From Comamonas odontotermitis (GTDB lineage: Bacteria; Pseudomonadota; Gammaproteobacteria; Burkholderiales; Burkholderiaceae_C), in assembly GCF_020080045.1 (NCBI RefSeq), contig NZ_CP083451.1:4327001-4391000 (forward strand): 64,000 nt of DNA. Direction: 5' to 3'. Under the pieces are notes generated by a model. It saw only the letters and a program-made list of their open reading frames with translations. It searched no databases and was not told the DNA's origin. Made by a program: the position numbers and the translations under genes. Each line of letters opens with the position of its first letter. The first letter of the stretch is position 1. Positions 1 through 8,489 of this stretch are shown one piece after another.

Positions 1-441
1 CTTGCCCTTCAGGTCCTTTCCGAGGGTGTTGGCAAGCACGGAATCCTTGCCTTCCGAGACGATGATGACACGCTCCAGCCCCCAGTACGAGAGCGCGCAC
101 ATGAACAGTACTGCAGCGTAGAGCGCCGTGGGCAGCGCCAGCAACCCCGATTTTCCAGCCCAGGTGGTCGTGAGCGGAATCATGGTGAGCCAGAACAGCA
201 GGTTCAGGTTGGCCCACATGATGCGGCCATTGATGCCACGCACCACCAGGAAAAGGTGGTGGTGGTTGTTCCAGTAGATACCGACGTAGATGAAACTGAG
301 CACATAGCCAAAGAAGTTGTGCGCTTCCTTCCACAGGCCGACCCAGGTGAATTCGGCAGGCAGCTGGATCTGGTAGAGCATCAGCGTCAGGCTCACCGAG
401 ATGACGCCGTCGCTGAAGGATTCAAGCCGGCCTTTGTTCAT
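1..441 (-). CDS. TMEM175-type (DUF1211) integral membrane protein, 3' end outside window
   Basis: The 147 visible residues begin MNKGRLESFSDGVISVSLTL, matching the RxxxFSDG signature of the first helix of bacterial TMEM175-type potassium channels. Further hydrophobic stretches follow, with an NHHHL segment typical of the family near residues 65-70. The C-terminal part lies beyond position 1. The start at 441 has a GGAG motif about 10 bases upstream and lies 16 bp after the YoaK-type gene, so it is probably the last or a late gene of the same operon. Family membership is well supported; ion selectivity is inferred from family knowledge only. Membership of a hydrolase operon is unexplained. Confidence 0.8.
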   Translation of the reverse strand, partial: MNKGRLESFSDGVISVSLTLMLYQIQLPAEFTWVGLWKEAHNFFGYVLSFIYVGIYWNNHHHLFLVVRGINGRIMWANLNLLFWLTMIPLTTTWAGKSGLLALPTALYAAVLFMCALSYWGLERVIIVSEGKDSVLANTLGKDLKGK

Positions 442-457
442 GGCGATGCTCCGTCCG

Positions 458-1174
458 TCAGAGGGGCTGCTGGCGAAAGGCCAGGCTGGCCAGGTACAGC
501 ACGGTCAGCATGAAAGGCAGCACACTCCAGAAACCCAGGTGGTGGTATAGCACCGCGCCCAGAAAGGCGCCCAGCACAAAGCCCCCCACGATGCTGCCGC
601 TCCTGAGCAAAGCCTGGCCCTGCGCGCGGCCGGGCTGGCGCACATAGTTGGACAGGTCGATGCCGAACTGCGTGGTGTTGCCCGTCATCATGGTGCTCGG
701 GCTGATGTGCTTGATCAGCGTCTTGCTGGCCGTGTTGCGTATGGCCAGTGCGATCAGGCCCAGCCCTCCGGTCAGCGCCAACGCAGCGGCATCCGGGTTG
801 CGGAATGGCTCCAGCTGCAGGCCGGCAGCCATGAAGCCGATGAGAAATACGGCCTCTGCCACAAACAGCCAGCCCAGGGTTCGGTGAGGCCGGGGCGACC
901 GGCTGCAGCGGTCTATCCACATCTTGGTGAGCATGACCGTGGCAATGAACAGCGGGATCGCTCCCAGCTTGATCCACAGGCCTGCCCCGCCTTTGACAAA
1001 TGCCGCCCCAGCCAGCACCAGATTGCCGGTCACATGGGCGGTGAAGAAGCCCAGCAGCGCGATGAAACCGATCGTGTCGATGGCGCCGCCCACAATCGTG
1101 AGCAGCACAGGCGCGCGGCATTGCACCCAAAGACCCGGCGCCGCAACAGGCGATGTGCCGTCGGCATCCATCAT
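458..1174 (-). CDS. YoaK family (DUF1275) membrane protein
   Basis: A 238-residue protein beginning MMDADG, with about six hydrophobic segments. It carries family signatures: GFFTAHVTGN near the first third and SPSTMMTGNTTQ in the middle, both containing the TGN triplets typical of DUF1275/YoaK proteins. The biochemical role of this family is not established. Its ATG overlaps the TGA of the DoxX gene upstream (ATGA at 1171-1174), implying translational coupling, and the TMEM175-type gene follows 16 bp later. A longer in-frame reading upstream overlaps the DoxX gene and is rejected as the start. Confidence 0.85.
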   Translation of the reverse strand: MMDADGTSPVAAPGLWVQCRAPVLLTIVGGAIDTIGFIALLGFFTAHVTGNLVLAGAAFVKGGAGLWIKLGAIPLFIATVMLTKMWIDRCSRSPRPHRTLGWLFVAEAVFLIGFMAAGLQLEPFRNPDAAALALTGGLGLIALAIRNTASKTLIKHISPSTMMTGNTTQFGIDLSNYVRQPGRAQGQALLRSGSIVGGFVLGAFLGAVLYHHLGFWSVLPFMLTVLYLASLAFRQQPL

Positions 1175-1611
1175 GCGGCCTCCTTTTCTCGCAGATCCAG
1201 CCAGGCCACCAGCAGAAAACCGCCCACCAGGCCCAGATGCTCGGAAAACGAATTGGCAGCCATGAATCGCTCCTGACCCGGGGGCAACTCCCAGAACCGC
1301 AGTGCCAGCAAGGTGGCCAGCAGCGTGAAGCCACCCAAGGCCAGCGCGCCCAGCCAGCGCAGCCGCCCGATGAGAATCAACGCCGAAGCACCCAGCTCCA
1401 GCGCTATCACGAGCCCTGCGAATACGGGCGCGGGCGCCAGCCCGAAATGCGCCATCTCCGCCATGGCGGCGGGAAAATCGCTGAGCTTGACCAGCCCGCC
1501 CTGCAGATACGCCGCACACAGAGCCAGGTACGCCAACCAGCGCAGGGCTGTGCTGCCAAAGACCGGACGCGCCATCGCAGCCAGGCGGCCTTCAAGACGC
1601 AGGCGTGTCAT
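1171..1611 (-). CDS. DoxX family membrane protein
   Basis: A 146-residue protein with four predicted membrane helices and the DoxX-type beginning of helix one (YLALCAAYLQGGLVKLSDF) followed by the ELGASALILIGR region. DoxX-like proteins are small four-helix membrane proteins often linked to redox or stress functions; the substrate is unknown here. The ATG at 1611 is preferred over an upstream in-frame ATG at 1644 because GAGGGGAC sits directly before it and the longer version would overlap the amidohydrolase. It is 11 bp downstream of the amidohydrolase stop and shares ATGA with the next gene. Confidence 0.85.
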   Translation of the reverse strand: MTRLRLEGRLAAMARPVFGSTALRWLAYLALCAAYLQGGLVKLSDFPAAMAEMAHFGLAPAPVFAGLVIALELGASALILIGRLRWLGALALGGFTLLATLLALRFWELPPGQERFMAANSFSEHLGLVGGFLLVAWLDLREKEAA

Positions 1612-1622
1612 CCCGTCCCCTC

Positions 1623-3623
1623 TCAAACCATCCAGCATGAACACCCCAGCGCGCCAAAGAAGCTCTTGGGGTCAGACGACGGCACGCTGGAGGCCCAGGC
1701 ATCGGCATGGCTGTGGCCATGCAGACCACAATGGGTACCGCAACCGCAGGCAGCAGCCATATTGTGGTAGCGGGCCGGGTTCAGCGAGTTTCTGCCAGCG
1801 CCCTCGGGCTCACCCCAGGCACCATAGCCCTTGAAGGTGCGCGTGGGCGACCAATCCGGCATGGCCGGGGGCAGCGGATTATCGTCCAGCGCAGCAAAAT
1901 CGCTCTCGCCATAGACCACACGGCCTCCGACGACGGTCAGGTGCGAAGTGAGGAACGATATTTCGTCCTCCGGCACCTGGAAGAAGTCCTTGCTGGGAAC
2001 GATGAAGTCGGCCAACTGGCCTGCCGAGATGCGGCCACGCCTGCCTTCCTCGTTGCTGAACCAGGCGACGTTCTCGGTCCACATGCGCAGGGCCGTCTCA
2101 CGGTCCAGCAGATTGCGCTGCGGGTACAGCTGCATGCCGCCCAGCGTCTTGCCCGTCACCATCCACGACAGCGACACCCAGGGGTTGTACGATGCCACAC
2201 GCGTGGCGTCGGTGCCTGCGGAGACCTTGACGCCCTTTTCCAGCATGCGCTTGACAGGTGGCGTGGCTTCGGCGGCGCGCGCGCCGTAGCGCTCGATGAA
2301 GTATTCGCCCTGGTAAGCCATGCGGTGCTGCACGGCAATGCCACCGCCCAGCGCAGCGATGCGGTCGATGGATCGGTCGGAGATGGTCTCGGCATGATCG
2401 AAGAACCAGTGGATGCCGGTCAGCGGCGTGTCGCGGTGGACTTTCTCGAACACATCAAGCGCGCGGGTGATGGTTTCGTCATAGGTTGCATGCAGACGCC
2501 AGGGCCAGCGGTTCTGCACCAGCACGCGCACCACTTCTTCGAGGTCACCCTCCATATTGGCGGGCATGTCGGGGCGCGGCTGGCGAAAGTCTTCGAAATC
2601 GGCCGCCGAATACACCAGCATTTCGCCCGCACCGTTGTGGCGGAAATAATCGTCGCCCTGCTTGTATTTGACCGAGGAGGTCCATTTGAGAAAGTCGGCC
2701 TTCTCTTCCTTGGGCTTTTGCGTGAAGAGGTTGTAGGCCAGCCGCACTGTGATCTGCCCCGCATCGGCCAGCTTCTGGATGACCTCGTAATCCTCCGGGT
2801 AGTTCTGAAAGCCACCACCCGCGTCGATCACACCAGTCACGCCCAGGCGGTTGAGCTCGCGCATGAAGTGGCGCGTGGAGTTGACCTGGTAGTCGAGCGG
2901 CAACTTGGGGCCCTTGGCCAGCGTGGCATAAAGAATGGTGGCGTTGGGCTTGGCCAGCAGCAGGCCGCTGGGGTTGCCTGCAGCGTCATGCACGATCTCG
3001 CCACCGGGCGGCGCCGGGGTGTTCTTGGTGTAGCCCACCGCACGCAGTGCAGCACCGTTGAGCAGCGCGCGGTCGTACAGGTGCAGCAGAAACACCGGTG
3101 TGTCGGGGGCAATCGCATTGATCTCCTGCAATGTGGGCAGGCGCTTTTCAACAAACTGGTGCTCGGTAAAGCCACCCACCACGCGCACCCACTGCGGCGC
3201 CGGGGTAACGGCCACTTGGCGCTTGAGCATGTCCAGCGCATCGGCCAGCGAGCGCACGCCATCCCAGCGCAGCTCCAGGTTGTAGTTCAGGCCACCGCGC
3301 ACGACATGGGTGTGGTTGTCGAACAGGCCGGGCAGCACGCTCCTGCGCTTCAAGTCCACGCGCCGGGTATTGTCGCCCGCCAGGGCCAGAATCTCCTGGT
3401 CATCGCCTACCGCAACAAAACGACCGGCCTTGACCGCCACGGCGCTGGCCAGGGGCTTGCTACGGTCCAGTGTGGTGATCCGGCCATTGAAGAAAATGGC
3501 ATCGGGATGGGTGTCGGACATGGTGGAAGCTCCTTGTTGGTCGGCGGCGTCAGCTGGGCGGCCCCATAAGCCGCCCAATGCCAGAGATGTTGCAGCGCTC
3601 AGAATGTTTCGGCGGGAAGTCAT
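1623..3623 (-). CDS. Exported amidohydrolase family protein (YtcJ/AepA-like)
   Basis: A 666-residue amidohydrolase-superfamily metal-dependent hydrolase. The N-terminus MTSRRNILSAATSLALGGL has a twin-arginine-like motif and an AlaAsp-Ala cleavage region near residue 26, so periplasmic export by Tat is likely. The superfamily HxH metal motif is at residues 104-106 (DNHTHV), with the later SAGTDATR metal/active-site segment in the second half. Members of the YtcJ/AepA group hydrolyse amides of unknown nature; the substrate cannot be read from sequence. GAGAGGT precedes the start. A 620-residue open frame on the opposite strand is a shadow. The operon partner YcaC-like hydrolase suggests a linked catabolic pathway. 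Confidence 0.85.
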   Translation of the reverse strand: MTSRRNILSAATSLALGGLWGRPADAADQQGASTMSDTHPDAIFFNGRITTLDRSKPLASAVAVKAGRFVAVGDDQEILALAGDNTRRVDLKRRSVLPGLFDNHTHVVRGGLNYNLELRWDGVRSLADALDMLKRQVAVTPAPQWVRVVGGFTEHQFVEKRLPTLQEINAIAPDTPVFLLHLYDRALLNGAALRAVGYTKNTPAPPGGEIVHDAAGNPSGLLLAKPNATILYATLAKGPKLPLDYQVNSTRHFMRELNRLGVTGVIDAGGGFQNYPEDYEVIQKLADAGQITVRLAYNLFTQKPKEEKADFLKWTSSVKYKQGDDYFRHNGAGEMLVYSAADFEDFRQPRPDMPANMEGDLEEVVRVLVQNRWPWRLHATYDETITRALDVFEKVHRDTPLTGIHWFFDHAETISDRSIDRIAALGGGIAVQHRMAYQGEYFIERYGARAAEATPPVKRMLEKGVKVSAGTDATRVASYNPWVSLSWMVTGKTLGGMQLYPQRNLLDRETALRMWTENVAWFSNEEGRRGRISAGQLADFIVPSKDFFQVPEDEISFLTSHLTVVGGRVVYGESDFAALDDNPLPPAMPDWSPTRTFKGYGAWGEPEGAGRNSLNPARYHNMAAACGCGTHCGLHGHSHADAWASSVPSSDPKSFFGALGCSCWMV

Positions 3624-3680
3624 GTGTCTACCTCTCTGAAATGTCCGAGCGGCGCCGCGCTCGGCGGGCCCGCTGCGGGC

Positions 3681-3968
3681 TCAGGCTTGCGGGTCGCCGG
3701 GTTTGGTTTCTGCCGCCTGCCCAGGCGCAGCTTGCCGCCCGGGCAACTGCCCCAGCACATGCTCGGTGGCCTGCGTCTGTTGGCAGGCCGCGCCGAAAGC
3801 CGTACCACGCAGCAGTTGCTTGCCTACAGGAATGGCCTGCTCCCCCACCAGAATGCCCAGCAGCCCCACCAGGGCCACCAAAGGGGGCGCTGGCGAGCGC
3901 ACCTGAAGCAAACTGTAGACCACGCCGACCAGAAGGCCGGCGCCCAGCGATAGTGCATAGAGCTTCAT
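3681..3968 (-). CDS. XapX-domain small membrane protein
   Basis: A 95-residue protein starting MKLYALSLGAGLLVGVVYSL, with two hydrophobic helices that include the family motif LLVGVVYSLLQVRSPAPP...GLLGILVGEQ. The C-terminal 35 residues are polar and alanine/glutamine rich. XapX proteins have no defined biochemical role but recur beside isochorismatase-like hydrolases and amidohydrolases, as here. The ATG at 3968 is chosen over a longer frame because the extra upstream residues overlap the neighbouring hydrolase. Confidence 0.75.
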   Translation of the reverse strand: MKLYALSLGAGLLVGVVYSLLQVRSPAPPLVALVGLLGILVGEQAIPVGKQLLRGTAFGAACQQTQATEHVLGQLPGRQAAPGQAAETKPGDPQA

Positions 3969-4002
3969 GGCATCGTGCCTGTTCGGACTGCTGCGGATAC
4001 GG

Positions 4003-4701
4003 TCAGGCCTTGGCCGGGTTGGGGCCCACGCGCTCGCCGTGCTGCGCGCGCTCGGGCGCCTTGTGCACCATGGTGTAGGCGTAGTCCACGCCCATGCCGT
4101 AGGCGCCCGAATGCTCACGCACGATGTCCATCACCGCATCGTAGGTGCCGCGGCGTGCCCAGTCACGCTGCCATTCCAGCAGTACCTGCTGCCAGGTCAC
4201 GGGCACCACACCGGCCTGCACCATGCGGTCCATGGCGTAGTTGTGCGCATCCAGCGATGTGCCGCCCGAGGCATCGGCCACCATGTAGATTTCATAGTCG
4301 GTATCGTGCAGGCACGACAGGGCAAACGTGGTGTTGCACACTTCGGTCCACAGTCCCGAAACCACCACTTTCTTGCGGCCCTGGGCAGCGCCCGCTGCCA
4401 GTGCATCGCGTACGTTCTGGTCGTCCCAGGAGTTCATCGAGGTGCGCTCCAGAATCTGGTGCTCGGGAAACACCCCCAGCAGCTCGGGATAGGTGTGGCC
4501 AGAGAAGCTCTCGGTCTCCACCGTCGTGATCGTGGCCGGAACGCCAAAGACCTTGGCCGCCTTGGCCAGGCCTACGACATTGTTCTTGAGTACCTGGCGG
4601 TCGATGGACTGCACGCCAAAGGCCATCTGGGGCTGCTGGTCGATGAAGATGATCTGGCTGTTGGCCGGTGTCAGGATTTCGAGAAGGTTGGTTCTGGACA
4701 T
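4003..4701 (-). CDS. YcaC-like isochorismatase-fold cysteine hydrolase
   Basis: A 232-residue hydrolase. Asp21 (FIDQQPQM) and Cys122 (LWTEVCNTT) are at the positions of the catalytic Asp and Cys of the isochorismatase-like family. The segments ESFSGHTYPEL, TSMNSWDDQNV and ASGGTSLDAHNYAMDRM resemble YcaC-type proteins, whose physiological substrate is unknown. The ATG at 4701 is chosen; a TTG at 4716 in the same frame is possible. It is the first gene of a six-gene operon transcribed away from the LysR gene, so the LysR protein is its probable regulator. Confidence 0.85.
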   Translation of the reverse strand: MSRTNLLEILTPANSQIIFIDQQPQMAFGVQSIDRQVLKNNVVGLAKAAKVFGVPATITTVETESFSGHTYPELLGVFPEHQILERTSMNSWDDQNVRDALAAGAAQGRKKVVVSGLWTEVCNTTFALSCLHDTDYEIYMVADASGGTSLDAHNYAMDRMVQAGVVPVTWQQVLLEWQRDWARRGTYDAVMDIVREHSGAYGMGVDYAYTMVHKAPERAQHGERVGPNPAKA

Positions 4702-4812
4702 GGTGACCGCTTTCAAATGCTGAAGGGCTGAATTGGGAGGCAGGAACCGGAGATTCCGGATTCAGTGCAAGGGCAGTCTAGAAGCCAGACATGGTGTTGA
4801 GAAGCCAAGGAA

Positions 4813-4822
4813 TGGAATTCCA
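4813..4822. promoter_or_regulatory. Candidate LysR-type operator palindrome
   Basis: A perfect 10-bp palindrome, TGGAATTCCA, lies midway in the 203-bp region between the divergent YcaC-like hydrolase and LysR genes. This is where a LysR regulator normally binds to control both promoters. The location and symmetry are seen; binding is inference. A 10-bp palindrome can occur by chance. Confidence 0.3.
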
Positions 4823-4904
4823 CCCTTTCCATTTTTGACATCCACAAACCCGGCTGGTACTGGCATATTGCAGGGGTGTTTCAATGTGCCGAGCGGCCGA
4901 TGCC

Positions 4905-5855
4905 ATGAACAAATTGCCAGATCTGGAAGCGTGGGCGATCTTTGCCAAGGTTGCGGAAACAGGGTCATTCGCCCGCACCGCAACAGAGTTGGCCTTGTCA
5001 CAGGCCACGGTGTCCAAAGCCATCTCCCGCCTCGAAGGGCGGATCAAGACCAGCCTGTTTCACCGAACCTCACGGCGCATCACGCTGACCGACGCCGGAG
5101 CGGGCGCCCTGGAGCGGGCATCGCGCATCCTGCAGGAGGGAGAAGCCGTCGAAGCCGATATCACCGACCGTTCGGCGAGCCTGCGAGGGCAGTTGCGCAT
5201 TGCAGCGCCGATGTCATTCGGCATCACGCGGCTGGCACCGGTCCTGCCCCGGTTCATGCAGATGTACCCCGATGTGGAGTTGCACCTTCAGTTTGCCGAC
5301 GAACAGGAGGATCTGGTCCGCGACCGGTTCGATCTGGCATTGCGGATTGCCAATCTCGGCGACTCCAGCCTGATCGCGCGCCGGTTGTGCCAGGTGCCGA
5401 TCCTGCTGGTGGGCGCTCCTGAATACTTCAAACGCCATGGCCATCCCAGCCACCCCAGCGAGCTGGCGCAGCACAAGGGCCTGCAATACAGCCTCGCGCA
5501 CTATGGAAAAACCTGGCGCTTTCGCCACGCAGAGCATGGTGAATATACCCAGGCGATCCCTTTTCAGCTGCAGGTGAACAATGCCGAGGCGCTGCAGCCC
5601 GCCTTGCTGGCGGGCATGGGCCTGGCCTTGCAGCCCTCTTTTCTGGTGTGGCAGGAGCTGAGCGATGGCCGTTTGCAGACCACGCTGCCTGGCTGGGAGG
5701 CCGATGTGCTCTCGCTCAGCATCGTGACTCCGCCCAGCCGCACCCGCCCGGCGCGGGTACAGGCATTCATGGACTACGCTGCGCAGGAGTTCCAGAGCAA
5801 GCCTTGGGCGCGGGTGGAAGAGGAATGCGCAGTTCTGGAGCCTCCGTCGCAATGA
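4905..5855 (+). CDS. LysR family transcriptional regulator
   Basis: A 316-residue LysR protein. Residues 5-65 form the winged helix-turn-helix (AKVAETGSFARTATELALSQATVSKAISRLE), followed by a substrate-binding domain of the CrgA/DmlR type (LRGQLRIAAPMSFG...DLALRIANLGDSSL). The ATG at 4905 (MNKLPDLEAW) gives the usual N-terminus; an upstream ATG at 4884 would add seven residues. It is divergent from the hydrolase operon at 4701 and is the obvious candidate regulator of that operon. The effector is unknown. Confidence 0.9.
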   Translation: MNKLPDLEAWAIFAKVAETGSFARTATELALSQATVSKAISRLEGRIKTSLFHRTSRRITLTDAGAGALERASRILQEGEAVEADITDRSASLRGQLRIAAPMSFGITRLAPVLPRFMQMYPDVELHLQFADEQEDLVRDRFDLALRIANLGDSSLIARRLCQVPILLVGAPEYFKRHGHPSHPSELAQHKGLQYSLAHYGKTWRFRHAEHGEYTQAIPFQLQVNNAEALQPALLAGMGLALQPSFLVWQELSDGRLQTTLPGWEADVLSLSIVTPPSRTRPARVQAFMDYAAQEFQSKPWARVEEECAVLEPPSQ

Positions 5856-5880
5856 CCGACCATGCACCGCGCCAGCTCAT

Positions 5881-6837
5881 TCAGCCTGCGCGCGCTGCTC
5901 CGGCCAGAGGCGCGGGCTGGCGGCGCCCCCAGTTCATCACCGCCGTGCCAGCCACCGCCAAGGCGCCACCCACGAGCATGGATGCATCGACCTGCTCACC
6001 CAGCCACAGGGCCGAGCAGATGACACCGATCACCGGCACCAGGGTGATGTAGCCTGACGCGGCGCCCGCACCCAGCGCCTTGACACCATCAAAATACCAG
6101 GCATAGGCCAGGGCCGTGGAGCCCCAGGCAAGAAACAACAGAGCGCCCCATGCCGTGCTCCCCGCATGCACAACGCCAGCCATGCCTTGCGGGCCTTCCA
6201 CCACCAGGCTGGCCAGCAGCAGCATGATCGCCCCCATGGTGGAGGTGACTGCCGTGGTCGAGAGCGCATCCACCCCGGTCAGGATGGCCCGGCCGATCAG
6301 GGTATAGCTCACCCAGCACACCACGCAGCCCAGAATCATCAACTCTCCCACGCCTACGCCGGAGCTGAGCAGTTGCAGCGGATTGCCGTGCGATATGACG
6401 AGCGCCGCGCCCATGGCGGCCACCAGCATACCCAGACCAATGATGCGATTGAGCCGTTCCTTGAAAATCCACGCTGCCAGCAGCAAGGTGACCACCGGGT
6501 TGAGGGTGATCACCAGGGCCGCCTTGCTCGCTGGCAGGTGTTGCAAGCCACTCAGAAAGAATGCGGCGTAGCCAAACACCCCCGTCGCGGCTGCTGCAGC
6601 CATGCCCAGCCACCGCCGGGCCGACCAGGTCTTGAGCTGGCCCATCCCCCCTGCCATGTACATCCATGGCAGCAGCACCAAGGCCGCGAGCACAAAGCGC
6701 AGGCCCGATGCGGCCAGCGGCGGCATGTGCTGCGCCACCATGCGCCCGGCGGGCCACGACGCCCCCCACAGCAAAGCCATGCCAATCAACCGCAGGTGCG
6801 AAGATGCCTGCGGGCCAAGAATTTTCTGGAGGTTCAT
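5881..6837 (-). CDS. DMT superfamily transporter (EamA family)
   Basis: A 318-residue membrane protein with ten predicted helices arranged as two EamA repeats: one beginning LIGMALLWGASWPAGRMVAQ, the second beginning after the central loop near GVGVGELMILGCVVCWVSY. This is the drug/metabolite exporter architecture; the substrate is not predictable. The ATG at 6837 (MNLQKILG) gives a family-typical N-terminus. A longer frame to 6987 adds 50 cysteine-rich residues without homology and is rejected. It is convergent with the LysR gene, with only 25 bp between them. Confidence 0.85.
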   Translation of the reverse strand: MNLQKILGPQASSHLRLIGMALLWGASWPAGRMVAQHMPPLAASGLRFVLAALVLLPWMYMAGGMGQLKTWSARRWLGMAAAAATGVFGYAAFFLSGLQHLPASKAALVITLNPVVTLLLAAWIFKERLNRIIGLGMLVAAMGAALVISHGNPLQLLSSGVGVGELMILGCVVCWVSYTLIGRAILTGVDALSTTAVTSTMGAIMLLLASLVVEGPQGMAGVVHAGSTAWGALLFLAWGSTALAYAWYFDGVKALGAGAASGYITLVPVIGVICSALWLGEQVDASMLVGGALAVAGTAVMNWGRRQPAPLAGAARAG

Positions 6838-7180
6838 AGTTCGGTACACCGCGCACTTGCGCTCCTTGTCCATCCATATGCCGTAGAGCGGGCAATGGTT
6901 GCAAGCTGCATCGACTATAGCGACAAGCGCAGATGGCTGTGCAGGCCGCCCCACACGGGCGACTGCGCAACAGGGGCATGCGCGCACCCGGTTGCCCGCT
7001 CCATGAAATATTTATGAAAACAGCATCCAGCGCCCACCAATAAAGCACTGTCAGCTATCAAATTATTGTCTTCATACCCCAGAAACCGCCCACAGCAATT
7101 GTCACGCGCATAACGCGGCACGCAACCCCTTTCTCGTTATAGTGGCCGCTGCACTATTGCATCCCCCACTGGAGACAACC
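6838..7180. other. Intergenic region between divergent genes
   Basis: 343 bp between the EamA exporter and the VOC gene. I see no convincing coding sequence. A TATAGT element at about 7137-7142 could be the -10 box of the VOC gene, and an AT-rich stretch near 7010-7070 probably holds the exporter promoter. Short open frames here have no recognisable homology. Confidence 0.4.
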
Positions 7181-7564
7181 ATGTTCAACCACATCATGCT
7201 GGGCGCCAGCGATCTGGAAAAATCCCGCCAGTTCTACGACGCCTTTCTGGGCGTACTGGGCGTGCCGCCTGGCAATGCCAACAAGAACCGCTATTTCTGG
7301 CGCGGCAATGGCGGCACGTTTGGCGTCGGCACCCCCATCAACGGCCAACCAGCCACCTTTGGCAATGGCAGCACCACAGGTTTTGCCGCCACCAGCCCCG
7401 AGCAAGTGAATGCCGCGCACGCCGCAGGCCTTGCCAACGGCGGTGTGACCTGCGAAGACCCGCCCGGCTGGCGCGGCGAAGGGCCTGGCGCCCTGTATCT
7501 GGCCTATCTGCGCGATCCGGACGGCAACAAGCTGTGCCTGGCACATCGCAAACCCAAGGAGTGA
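7181..7564 (+). CDS. VOC (glyoxalase/bleomycin resistance) family protein
   Basis: A 127-residue single-domain protein of the vicinal oxygen chelate superfamily. It begins MFNHIMLGASDLEKSRQFYD and ends with the AYLRDPDGNKLCLAHR strand typical of VOC proteins of unknown substrate. Metal-ligand candidates are His4 and the late His/Glu positions. The start at 7181 follows GGAG closely; the 13 extra residues of the longer frame are not family-like. A rho-independent terminator lies 36 bp after the stop, so it appears to be monocistronic. Confidence 0.85.
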   Translation: MFNHIMLGASDLEKSRQFYDAFLGVLGVPPGNANKNRYFWRGNGGTFGVGTPINGQPATFGNGSTTGFAATSPEQVNAAHAAGLANGGVTCEDPPGWRGEGPGALYLAYLRDPDGNKLCLAHRKPKE

Positions 7565-7600
7565 TTTGCCTGTCTTTCGATAGCAATCTTTCCAGACAGG

Positions 7601-7623
7601 ACGGGCGGTAACGCCCGTTTTTT
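7601..7623 (+). terminator. Intrinsic terminator of the VOC gene
   Basis: The stem ACGGGCG (7601-7607) pairs with CGCCCGT (7612-7618) around a GTAA loop and is followed by a run of T to 7623. It lies 36 bp after the VOC stop codon. Confidence 0.85.
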
Positions 7624-7758
7624 ACTGCCGGGTAGCTCCTGTGCCAGCACAGACCGCCATGGTTTCGCAAGAAATACCGCAGCGCGCCGCCAGTATCGCC
7701 ATCTGCGCCATACTGCCCGCTCAGCGCTCCGCCCGGCAGCGCTCAGCAGCAAAGGACG

Positions 7759-8373
7759 ATGGTGCAATCAGCGGACAAGGGATGGTTTGACGAGGCGTAT
7801 TACCAGCGCTTTTATTTCGACAAGAAAACCAGTGTCGTCGATCCGGCCCATGCCGCGCGTCTGGGCGCCTTTGTCTGCAGTTACCTGCAATATGTGCGGG
7901 TGCCGGTACGCCGTGTGCTCGATGTGGGCTGCGGAATCGGCCTGTGGCGTGATGCGATTGCGGAGCACTTTCCCTCTGCCAGCTACCACGGTGTGGAACT
8001 GAGCGAATATCTGTGCCAGCGCTATGGTTGGGAGCGCGGCTCCGTCGTCGACTACCAGCCCGCCGAGGGCGAGCCGTTTGACCTGGTCATCTGCCAGGGC
8101 GTGCTGCCGTACCTGAGCCCCACCGATCTGAAGCTGGCGCTGGACAATCTGGGGCGCCTGTCCTGCGGCGCCCTGTATGTGGAAGCCGTGGCCCGCGAAG
8201 ACTATGAACGCGACATCATCGACGACACGCTCACCGATCCGCGCCTGTTCCGCCACCGCGCCGCCTTGTACCGGCGCGGGCTGGCCCAGGGCTTTACCGA
8301 GCTCGGCGGTGGCGTATGGCTGAGCCGCCGTGCCGAGGTGCCACTGTTCGCGCTGGAAGCGCTGAGCGACTGA
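7759..8373 (+). CDS. Class I SAM-dependent methyltransferase
   Basis: A 204-residue Rossmann-fold methyltransferase. Motif I is VLDVGCGIGLWRDAIAEHF (about residues 53-71), followed by the acidic end of strand two (YHGVELSEYL) and a motif IV-like region, FDLVICQGVLPYL. The acceptor substrate is not evident. The following DTW-domain gene begins about 116 bp downstream on the same strand and could be cotranscribed. Confidence 0.8.
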   Translation: MVQSADKGWFDEAYYQRFYFDKKTSVVDPAHAARLGAFVCSYLQYVRVPVRRVLDVGCGIGLWRDAIAEHFPSASYHGVELSEYLCQRYGWERGSVVDYQPAEGEPFDLVICQGVLPYLSPTDLKLALDNLGRLSCGALYVEAVAREDYERDIIDDTLTDPRLFRHRAALYRRGLAQGFTELGGGVWLSRRAEVPLFALEALSD

Positions 8374-8489
8374 GAAATCTGCCCCCAAGCAGACCAGACT
8401 GCCCAGCACCCCGTCGCGGCCAGGCCTCTTTGGCCACGCCAAAGCCGCTTGAATTTCCTGGGCTGCAAAGGGCGACGACAATAGCGGCC

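Noticed and set aside
438..1519. Two further minus-strand frames overlapping the YoaK-type gene
   Set aside because: One is a different frame rich in Arg and His. The other is an upstream extension that would overlap the DoxX gene; the ATGA junction supports the shorter start.
1707..3569. A 620-codon plus-strand frame
   Set aside because: It is antisense to the amidohydrolase, which has clear family motifs and a signal peptide. High GC makes long shadow frames common.
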